From: Variovorax paradoxus
GTDB taxonomy: Bacteria > Pseudomonadota > Gammaproteobacteria > Burkholderiales > Burkholderiaceae_C
DNA: 64,000 bases
Direction: 5' to 3'
Assembly (NCBI RefSeq): GCF_024734665.1
Contig: NZ_CP102931.1
Span: forward strand, 1 to 64,000
The notes beneath the pieces were generated by a model. It saw only the letters and a list, made by a program, of their open reading frames with translations, had not been told where the DNA came from and made no database searches. The translations under genes were made by a program, and so were the position numbers. Numbering within the stretch: the stretch's first letter is position 1; every line of letters begins with the position of its first letter. Shown here in pieces: positions 54,789-61,486 of the stretch.

Positions 54789-55553
54789 ATGACCGCTTCC
54801 CACCTCACCCTCATTACCGGCGCCTCGCGCGGCCTGGGCCATGCCATGGCCGAACAGCTGCTGCAGGCCGGCCACACGGTGCTGGGCATCTCGCGCAAGC
54901 AAGACCCAGCGCTTGCCGAGGCAGCCAAGGCCGCCGGCGCCGAACTCGTGCAGTGGGAGCAGGACCTGTCCGACCCCGTGGCCGCATCGGCCCGCGTGTC
55001 GGCATGGCTCAAGACCATCGACGCGCAACGCTTCGACAGCGTCACGCTCATCAACAACGCCGGCACCGTCGGCAACCCCGCGCCGCTGTCGAGCGCGGTG
55101 GAGGCCGAGCTCTCGCTGGCCCTGCGCATCGGCCTCGAAGCGCCGATGCTGTTGACGGCTGCCTTCCTCGGCGCCACCCGCGAATGGCGCGGCGCACGCA
55201 AGGTGCTGAACATCTCGTCGGGCCTGGGCCGCAACGCCATGGGCAGCCAAGCGCCTTACTGCGCGGCCAAGGCCGGCATGGACCACTTCTCGCGCGCCGT
55301 GGCGCTCGAGGAAGCGAATGCAACGAACGGCGCGTGCATCGTCTCGCTCGCGCCAGGCGTGATCGACACCGACATGCAGGTGCAACTGCGTGGCGCCTCG
55401 GCCGAGAAGTTTCCGGACCGCACGCGCTTCGTGAGCATGAAGGAGGATGGCCGGCTCGACAGCCCCGCCACCGCCGCTGCCAAGGTACTCAAGTACCTGG
55501 CGCGCGAAGACTTCGGCAACAACCCCGTGGCCGACGTGCGCGACCCTGCCTGA
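54789..55553 (+). CDS. Short-chain dehydrogenase/reductase
   Basis: The 254-residue product is a classical SDR: cofactor motif TGASRGLG near residue 10, NNAG, and the catalytic Ser-Tyr-Lys (NISSGLGRNAMGSQAPYCAAKAG abbreviated by position: Ser about 144, Tyr about 157, Lys about 161). SRK after the second strand suggests NADPH. The sepiapterin-reductase/benzil-reductase group looks similar. It follows the unknown gene by 62 bases; the substrate is unknown. Confidence 0.85.
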   Translation: MTASHLTLITGASRGLGHAMAEQLLQAGHTVLGISRKQDPALAEAAKAAGAELVQWEQDLSDPVAASARVSAWLKTIDAQRFDSVTLINNAGTVGNPAPLSSAVEAELSLALRIGLEAPMLLTAAFLGATREWRGARKVLNISSGLGRNAMGSQAPYCAAKAGMDHFSRAVALEEANATNGACIVSLAPGVIDTDMQVQLRGASAEKFPDRTRFVSMKEDGRLDSPATAAAKVLKYLAREDFGNNPVADVRDPA

Positions 55554-55576
55554 TCGAAACGAAGGACACGCACGCC

Positions 55577-55834
55577 ATGGCCACTGCCAAGTCGATCGAC
55601 ACCATCGAGTACAAGCTCTTCCCGTCGCCGAGGAACGTGCACCGCATCGTCTTCGAGCACCAGGTCTTCGTGCCGTACCCGTACGCGCTGATCGTGATGG
55701 ACGAGTTCTATTTCAAGGGCCGCTACAGCCTGTTCTCGGCTTGCCGACTGAGCGACGGGAAGATGGGGCAGGTGGCGACGTTCGAGGATGAGTCGGACGT
55801 CGCTATCTTCAACACCAAGTTCGTGCCGGATTAA
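55577..55834 (+). CDS. Small unknown protein (85 residues)
   Basis: The product (MATAKSIDTIEYKLFPSPRN...) is not recognised. It is a compact beta-rich sequence with HRIVFEHQVFVPYPYALIVM and FEDESDVAIFNTKFVPD, without signal peptide or Cys motif. AAGGA precedes ATG 55577 and the gene lies 23 bases after the dehydrogenase, so it is probably in the same operon. Confidence 0.6.
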   Translation: MATAKSIDTIEYKLFPSPRNVHRIVFEHQVFVPYPYALIVMDEFYFKGRYSLFSACRLSDGKMGQVATFEDESDVAIFNTKFVPD

Positions 55835-55855
55835 GCGCCTGCTTTGCTGCCTTGT

Positions 55856-55973
55856 CCCCTCTCCCCTTGGGGAGAGGGTTAGGGTGAGGGCTGCGGCTTT
55901 CGGACATGCGCAGCCTTCGCCACCGCCGCTGACCCTCATCCCAGCCCTCTCCCCAAGGGGAGAGGGAGCGCAG
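55856..55973. repeat. Inverted pair of REP-like palindromes between convergent genes
   Basis: CCCCTCTCCCCTTGGGGAG (with GAGGG) plus a TTAGGGTGAGGGC tail at 55856-55891 faces the related unit at 55931-55973. The layout matches the 50516-50640 pair, with CTTG replacing the inner bases. Lying between convergent stops, it can act as a bidirectional terminator. Confidence 0.7.
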
Positions 55974-56004
55974 CCATCGTGACTGGTGCACGCTCAAGAC
56001 GCCA

Positions 56005-57021
56005 CTACTGCATCGCGAACCTGTCGCGCTGCGCCTGCGCGCATTCGCCCATCACGTTCAATGCGCGCTCCACCGTGGGCGTGCCCATCACGAAGGGGTT
56101 CGCCGCGCCGGCCGGCTGCTGCCGCATCGCCGCCATCTTGGCCTGAGAGCTGTCGACGTTCGAGTGGTTCGACAGCATCACGTCGATGCCTTGCGCCTTG
56201 ACCAGGGCATCCATGCGCCGGGTGGACGCGATGTAGTTGTCCAGCCGCGGCACGTCCTTGCCGAAGTTGAAGCCCGTGCCGCCCCAGAGCATGGCGCGGT
56301 GCTTGCGGCCGTTCTCGCTCACGTCGAACACCGGCGAGAGCGTGCCCATGGTGTGGCCCGGCGTGAGGTACAGCGTGACGGTGGTGTCGCCCAGGGTGAT
56401 GCGGTCGCCGTCCTTCGCCGAGATGTCGCCCGCGCCGCGCTTGGGCGGCGCGCCCCAGACGGGCGTGGCGAACTCCAGCTTCGTCTCGGTCATCGTCCAG
56501 TCGGCGTCGCTCATCACCACGCGCGTGCGGTACTTCTGCGCGAGGTAGGGCGCGCCGCCGTAGTGGTCGCCGTGGCCGTGCGTGACGATCACGTACTTGA
56601 TCTGCGCCGGGTCGAGGCCCAGCTTGCGCATGCCGCCTTCTATCAGCGCGGCGGCCTCCACCTGGTTGTTCAGCGCATCGATGAGGATGATGCCGTCGGA
56701 GGTCTTGATGGCCCAGGCGCTGACCCAGTCGGCGCCCACGAAATACAGGTTGTCGAAAGCCCTGGCGGGCGGCGGCGCCGGTTTGTTGATGAGCAGCGGG
56801 AGGCCCTTGTCGAGTTCGTCCTGCGGCGGGCGCGTGGCTGGGGCGGGCTTGCACAGCGAGAGCAGCGGGCCTAGGTCGGTGCCCGCGGCCTGCGTGGCTG
56901 CCGCGACGTGGGCAGCCACGGTTGCGTCGGAAGGCTTCTGCGCGGGCGTCTGCGCGCAGCCCTGGACGAGGGCGACAACCGCCGCCAGGGCGGCTGTCTT
57001 CAGGGGAAGCGAAGGAACCAT
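56005..57021 (-). CDS. Subclass B3-like metallo-beta-lactamase-fold (lipo)protein
   Basis: The 338-residue product has a hydrophobic leader ending LVQGC (possible lipobox, Cys22) and the metal ligands HGHGDHYGG, the later His in TPGHTMGT and His in LSNHSNVD, the B3-type set. Whether it hydrolyses beta-lactams or another ester or lactone cannot be told from sequence. I chose ATG 57021 because GGAG lies 6 bases upstream; an in-frame ATG at 57033 is an alternative. Confidence 0.8.
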   Translation of the reverse strand: MVPSLPLKTAALAAVVALVQGCAQTPAQKPSDATVAAHVAAATQAAGTDLGPLLSLCKPAPATRPPQDELDKGLPLLINKPAPPPARAFDNLYFVGADWVSAWAIKTSDGIILIDALNNQVEAAALIEGGMRKLGLDPAQIKYVIVTHGHGDHYGGAPYLAQKYRTRVVMSDADWTMTETKLEFATPVWGAPPKRGAGDISAKDGDRITLGDTTVTLYLTPGHTMGTLSPVFDVSENGRKHRAMLWGGTGFNFGKDVPRLDNYIASTRRMDALVKAQGIDVMLSNHSNVDSSQAKMAAMRQQPAGAANPFVMGTPTVERALNVMGECAQAQRDRFAMQ

Positions 57022-57081
57022 CGGTGTCTCCATGCCGTCGTTGCGGCTTGTTCTGGAGACACCATTCTGCGGCGCGCAGGC

Positions 57082-58065
57082 TTATTCGATTGTCGCGCCC
57101 GAGGCTTGCACGATGCCCTTCCACTTCTCGTAGTCGGTCTTCAGCAGCGCGCCGAACTGCTCCGGCGTCATGCTCTGCGGCTCCGCGCCCTGCGCGATGA
57201 TGGCTGCCTTCATTTCAGGCGTGGCCAGCAGCTTGTTGATATCGGCATTCAGCAGCGTCACCACGTCCTTGGGCGTGCCGGCCGGCACGAAGATGCCGTA
57301 CCAGGTGCTCACGTCGAAGTCTTTGTAGCCGAGCTCGGCCACGGTGGGCGTGTCGGGCAGCGAGGTGCTGCGCTTGGCCGACGTGACCGCCAGCGGGCGC
57401 AGCTTGCCCGCCTTGATCTGCGCCATGGCCGAGGGCACCGACGACACCATCAGGTCGACGTTGCCCGCGAGCACGTCCATCATGGCCGCGTTGGAGCCCT
57501 TGTAGGGCACGTGGCGCATCTTGATCTTGGCGGCGCTGTTGAAGATCTCGCCGGCCAGGTGGATGGTGGTGCCGTTGCCGGGCGAGCCGTAGGTAACGGT
57601 GTCTGGCGCGGCGCGTGCGGCCTTCACCACGTCGTCGAGCGTCTTGAACTTGGAATTGGCCTGCGTGACGATCACCACCGGCGTGTAGGCCACGTGGGCC
57701 ACCGCGGTGAGGTCTTTCACCGGGTTGTAGCTCAGGTTCTTGTAGAGCCAGGGCGCGACGACCATGTTGTCCTTCTGGCCCATCACGATGTCGTAGCCCG
57801 TGGGCGCGGCGCGCGCAGCCTCGGCGATGCCGATGGTGCCGCCGGCGCCCGCGCGGTTGTCGGGCACCACGGTCCAGTGGTTCACCTCGGTGAGCTTCTG
57901 GGCCACCAGGCGCGCCAGGATGTCGGTGCCGCCGCCGGGCGGGAAGGGCACGACCATGCGGATGGGCTTGGCGGGGTAGGCCGCGGTCTGTGCATGAGCG
58001 GTGGCCGTGAAGGCCAGGGGGAATGCCAGCGCGAGGGCCAGCTTGCCGAGGTGTCTGCGGATCAT
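57082..58065 (-). CDS. Bug-family (TctC) tripartite tricarboxylate-type binding protein
   Basis: The 327-residue product has a signal peptide (FTATAHA-QTA) and the Bug pattern: IRMVVPFPPGGGTDILARLV, DNRAGAGGTIGIAEAA, YDIVMGQKDNM and VPYKGSNAAMMDVLAGNVDL. It binds a carboxylate in the periplasm. It is an orphan with no permease genes near. AAAGAGA precedes its ATG. Confidence 0.9.
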   Translation of the reverse strand: MIRRHLGKLALALAFPLAFTATAHAQTAAYPAKPIRMVVPFPPGGGTDILARLVAQKLTEVNHWTVVPDNRAGAGGTIGIAEAARAAPTGYDIVMGQKDNMVVAPWLYKNLSYNPVKDLTAVAHVAYTPVVIVTQANSKFKTLDDVVKAARAAPDTVTYGSPGNGTTIHLAGEIFNSAAKIKMRHVPYKGSNAAMMDVLAGNVDLMVSSVPSAMAQIKAGKLRPLAVTSAKRSTSLPDTPTVAELGYKDFDVSTWYGIFVPAGTPKDVVTLLNADINKLLATPEMKAAIIAQGAEPQSMTPEQFGALLKTDYEKWKGIVQASGATIE

Positions 58066-58115
58066 GGGTTGTCTCTTTGTCGGGGTCGATTCGGGGTTGC
58101 AGTCGTTGCCGTCGT

Positions 58116-58136
58116 CACTGCACCGGGGGTGCAGTG
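58116..58136. promoter_or_regulatory. Inverted repeat in the Bug-VOC divergent region
   Basis: CACTGCACC-GGG-GGTGCAGTG is a perfect 9-base palindrome, 51 bases upstream of the Bug start. It is not followed by a T run and looks more like an operator than a terminator. Confidence 0.45.
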
Positions 58137-58215
58137 TGCCGGAAGCCGGGTAAGAAGGATTTCTTCATTTGCGATGGGGCTCGTATCGACTTGCGGGGTG
58201 CCATTTTCCGATGTC

Positions 58216-58244
58216 TTGACAGGGCCCTGTCCGACGCAAATACT
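58216..58244 (+). promoter_or_regulatory. Sigma-70-type promoter with overlapping palindrome before the VOC gene
   Basis: TTGACA (58216-58221), a 17-base spacer and AATACT (58239-58244) make a good vegetative promoter. GACAGGGCCCTGTC (58218-58231), a perfect 14-bp palindrome, covers the -35 and spacer, so a repressor could block it. Confidence 0.55.
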
Positions 58245-58329
58245 GCACCGCATGGTTGAGTATTTTTGGCAAGCCCGGCATGCGTCGATGGCACGCCGGG
58301 CCTCCCCGAAGGAAACCCAGGAGACTCGC

Positions 58330-58707
58330 ATGCTCGGAAACATCAACGCAGTGGCCAATCTCGCGGTGAAAGACCTCGCGGTGGCCCGCCGCTTCTACGA
58401 AGACACGCTGGGCCTGTCGCAGGTCGATGCGGAGGGCGACGAAGTCATCGTCTACCGCAGCGGCAGCACGCGAATCAACGTGTACCGCTCGCAGTTCGCC
58501 GGAACGAACCAGGCGACGGCTGTCACCTGGCAGGTGGGCGGAGACATCGAGCGCCTGGCCGCTGCCCTCAAGGCCAAGGGCGTGCGCTTCGAGCACTACG
58601 ACATGCCCGACACGAAGCTTGTGGGCGACCTCCATGTCATGGGCGAGATGAAGGTCGCGTGGTTCAAGGACCCGGACGGGAACATCCTGAACCTGATCAA
58701 CGGCTGA
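58330..58707 (+). CDS. VOC-family (glyoxalase-like) protein
   Basis: The 125-residue product is a vicinal-oxygen-chelate fold protein: VANLAVKDLAVARRFYEDTL, GLSQVDAEGDEVIVYRSGST and the C-terminal KVAWFKDPDGNILNLI. Likely metal ligands are few (Glu in the last strands is replaced by Asn), so catalysis is uncertain. AGGAG lies 6 bases before ATG 58330. Confidence 0.82.
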   Translation: MLGNINAVANLAVKDLAVARRFYEDTLGLSQVDAEGDEVIVYRSGSTRINVYRSQFAGTNQATAVTWQVGGDIERLAAALKAKGVRFEHYDMPDTKLVGDLHVMGEMKVAWFKDPDGNILNLING

Positions 58708-58723
58708 TCGATCAGCCGAAGTT

Positions 58724-59305
58724 TCAGCCGAAGTTCTTCGCCGCGAAGTCCCAGTTAGCCAGCTTGGCCAGGAAGGTCTCGACGAACTTCGGGCGCAGGT
58801 TGCGGTAGTCGATGTAGTAGGCGTGTTCCCAGACGTCCACCGTCAGCAGCGCGGTGTCTGCGGTGGTCAGCGGCGTGCCGGCGGCGCCGGTGTTCACGAT
58901 GTCCACGGAGCCGTCGGCCTTCTTCACCAGCCAGGTCCAGCCCGAGCCGAAGTTGCCCACGGCCGACTTCACGAAGGCTTCCTTGAAAGCGTCGTAGCTG
59001 CCCCACTTGGCATCAATGGCCTTGGCCAGCGCGCCGGTGGGAGCGCCGCCGCCCTGCGGCTTCATGCAGTTCCAGAAGAAGGTGTGGTTCCAGATTTGCG
59101 CGGCGTTGTTGTAGATGCCCCCGCTGGATTTCTTGACGATCTCTTCGAGCGTGAGCGATTCGAACTCAGTGCCCTTTTGCAGGTTGTTGAGGTTCACCAC
59201 GTAGGCGTTGTGGTGCTTGCCGTAGTGGTACTCGAGGGTTTCCTGCGAGTACTCGGGTGCCAGTGCGTCGAGCGCGTATGGCAGGGGTGGGAGCTTGTGT
59301 TCCAT
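58724..59305 (-). CDS. sodB: Iron superoxide dismutase SodB
   Basis: The 193-residue product is a Fe/Mn superoxide dismutase: [19 protein letters not shown] (metal His), NHTFFWNCM, the Gln-type FGSGWTWLV and the metal pair [14 protein letters not shown]. The Fe-type features ([14 protein letters not shown]) favour iron. AAGGAAA precedes the ATG. It lies 36 bases downstream of a SufR-like regulator on the same strand. Confidence 0.95.
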   Translation of the reverse strand: MEHKLPPLPYALDALAPEYSQETLEYHYGKHHNAYVVNLNNLQKGTEFESLTLEEIVKKSSGGIYNNAAQIWNHTFFWNCMKPQGGGAPTGALAKAIDAKWGSYDAFKEAFVKSAVGNFGSGWTWLVKKADGSVDIVNTGAAGTPLTTADTALLTVDVWEHAYYIDYRNLRPKFVETFLAKLANWDFAAKNFG

Positions 59306-59341
59306 CGTGGTTTCCTTGTGGTGGTTGTTGAAAAAACAGAG

Positions 59342-60010
59342 TCAGGCATTCGCCTTGGGTTCGACCCGGTAGGCGCACCGTCGCGCGCCCGCCAGCACGT
59401 GTTCGACGCGGCTGACGCTCACGTCGGGCCCCAGCACTTCGTCGAAGAGTTGCAGCTCACTGCGGCAGAAGCCCGTGCAGGCCTGTGCCGCGGTGCAGAT
59501 GGGGCAGTGGTTCTCGATGAAGAGAAACCCCTTGCCCTGTTCGTCGGGCCGGAACTCGGCCATGTAGCCCTCGCGGCTGCGGATTTCCGCCAGCCGCTCC
59601 AGCCGCGCCTTGAGGCTGCGCGCGCCGCGCATGGCCTCGGTGTAGTTGGTGCGCATGGAGGCTTCGCGCGCATTGATGAGCTGGTCCATGCCCTTCTCGC
59701 CGAACACGCTGATGACGGCGCTGATCATCTGCACCGTCATCTCGGCGTGCGTGTCGGGAAAGCGCTTGTGGCCCTCGCCCGTCAGCCGCCAGATCTGCGT
59801 GGGCCGGCCACGGCCACTGGAGCGGCTCTCGGCGTCGACCAGGCCTTCGGCTTCCAGCTTGGCCATCTGCTGGCGCACCGCCTCCACCGTGACGTTCAGC
59901 ACCTTGGCGATATCGGGAATGCCGAGCGCGCCGCGGGTCTTGAGCGTCGAGAGGATGCGGTCTGCCGGCTGGTGCGGCATCCAGGTGGGCTTGGCATCGG
60001 GGGCTGACAT
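59342..60010 (-). CDS. SufR-like helix-turn-helix regulator with Cys cluster
   Basis: The 222-residue product has an N-terminal winged helix (GALGIPDIAKVLNVTVEAVR, GRGRPTQIWRLTGEGHKRFP). Its C-terminal domain is rich in Cys: NHCPICTAAQACTGFCRSEL near residue 168 and RRCAYRV at the end. SufR-type repressors use such Cys to bind an Fe-S cluster. Lying directly upstream of sodB, it probably links iron or oxidative stress sensing to that gene. Confidence 0.8.
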   Translation of the reverse strand: MSAPDAKPTWMPHQPADRILSTLKTRGALGIPDIAKVLNVTVEAVRQQMAKLEAEGLVDAESRSSGRGRPTQIWRLTGEGHKRFPDTHAEMTVQMISAVISVFGEKGMDQLINAREASMRTNYTEAMRGARSLKARLERLAEIRSREGYMAEFRPDEQGKGFLFIENHCPICTAAQACTGFCRSELQLFDEVLGPDVSVSRVEHVLAGARRCAYRVEPKANA

Positions 60011-60046
60011 GGCGGATTCGGTCGTAGGGAGGAAACAGTGCCATTG

Positions 60047-61486
60047 TCAGGTGGTTGGCACTCCCTTCGCAGCGGCGGGTGCTTGCCAGCCGCCGCCCAG
60101 CGCCTTGTAGAGCGCGACGAGGCTGGTGTACGAGGCGGTTTCGGCCTCGGCCACGGCGTCTTGTGCGCGCAGCAGGGTGCGCTGTGCGTCGAGCACGCTC
60201 AGGTAGGGGGCGGCCCCTTCGCGGTAGCGCACCTCGGCCAGTTCGGCGGCGCGGCCGCTGCGGGCGGATGCATCCATCAGCCGTTGCAGGCGCAGCTGGT
60301 TCTGGCCGTAGCCGGTGAGGGCGCCTTCCACGTCCTCGATGGCGCGCAGCACGGTCTGCTCGTAGAGCGCGCGGTCGCCTTCGGCCCGAGCCTCGGCGCC
60401 GCGCACGCGGGCCTTCACCGAGCCCAGCCGCAGGGCCGGCCAGCTCACGCCCGGCGTCACGCTGAAGGCCCGGCTCGATGAACTGCCCAGGTCGGAGCCC
60501 CGTAGCGCGACAAAGCCCAGGAAGCCGCCGATGTCGAAGCGCGGATACAGCTCGGCCGTGACCGCGCCCACGTCGGCCGTGCTGGCCGCCAGGCCACGCT
60601 CGGCGCGCAGCACGTCGGGCCGGCGGCGCAGCAGGTCGGCCAGGTCGCCGATGGGCAGGCGCTTGTCGAGCACGCGCAGCTGGCGCGGCTGCAGCATCGG
60701 CTCCAGTTCGCCGGGGCGCAGGCCGGCCAGCACCGCGACGCGGTAGGCCGACTGCCGGCGCGTGGTTTCGAGCGCGGGCAGCTGGCTTTCGGTGGTCGCC
60801 AGGTTGGCCTGCGCGCTTGCCAGGTCGCCCTCGAGGCCGCGGCCGGTCTGCACCTGCGCCTCGGTCACGCGCAGGCTCTGGCGCAGGCTGTCGAGCGTGC
60901 GGCGCGTCACGGAAATGCGCTGCTCGGCGCCGCGCATCTCGTAGTAGTTGCGCGCCAGCTCGGCCACGGCAACGATGCGCACCTGCTCGAGGTCGGCCGC
61001 GCTGGCCTCGGTGCGCGCGGTCGCTGCTTCATCGAGCCGCTTCAGGCGGCCGAACAAGTCGATTTCCCACGAAGCGTCGAAGCCCGTGCGGCTGCTCTGC
61101 GACAGCGAACGTACATCGGGTTGAGTGCCGCTGTTGCCCTGCGCAATGCTGCGCGTCTTGCTCGCGCCGGCGGTCACGACCGGCAGCCGGTCGAGCTCCG
61201 CCTCGGTCTGCGTGGCGCGGGCTTCGAGCAGCCGGGCCTGCGCGATGCGGATGTCGTGGTTCTCGGCCAGTGCGCGGTCGATCAGCGCATCGAGCTGCGG
61301 ATCGTCGAGCTGGTGCCACCAGTCGCGCTGCACCGCGTCGGTGGCAAACAGCGAGCGCTCGGGCACGGTGATGGCAACGGGTGCGTCGGCCGGCGCTTTG
61401 TAGTTGGGCCCAACGGCGCAGCCGGCCAGCACCAGCATGCTCAATGCGAAGGGAGCGGCGTAGGTAAAGAGTCGGTTCATGGTCAT
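60047..61486 (-). CDS. NodT/OprM-family outer-membrane efflux lipoprotein
   Basis: The 479-residue product has a lipobox LAGC (Cys23) and two outer-membrane-efflux repeats typical of TolC-like NodT proteins: YKAPADAPVAITVPERSLFA, DWWHQLDDPQLDALIDRALA and AELAEVRYREGAAPYLSVLD. It forms the outer-membrane duct of the RND pump encoded upstream, whose stop overlaps its ATG by 4 bases. Confidence 0.92.
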   Translation of the reverse strand: MTMNRLFTYAAPFALSMLVLAGCAVGPNYKAPADAPVAITVPERSLFATDAVQRDWWHQLDDPQLDALIDRALAENHDIRIAQARLLEARATQTEAELDRLPVVTAGASKTRSIAQGNSGTQPDVRSLSQSSRTGFDASWEIDLFGRLKRLDEAATARTEASAADLEQVRIVAVAELARNYYEMRGAEQRISVTRRTLDSLRQSLRVTEAQVQTGRGLEGDLASAQANLATTESQLPALETTRRQSAYRVAVLAGLRPGELEPMLQPRQLRVLDKRLPIGDLADLLRRRPDVLRAERGLAASTADVGAVTAELYPRFDIGGFLGFVALRGSDLGSSSSRAFSVTPGVSWPALRLGSVKARVRGAEARAEGDRALYEQTVLRAIEDVEGALTGYGQNQLRLQRLMDASARSGRAAELAEVRYREGAAPYLSVLDAQRTLLRAQDAVAEAETASYTSLVALYKALGGGWQAPAAAKGVPTT

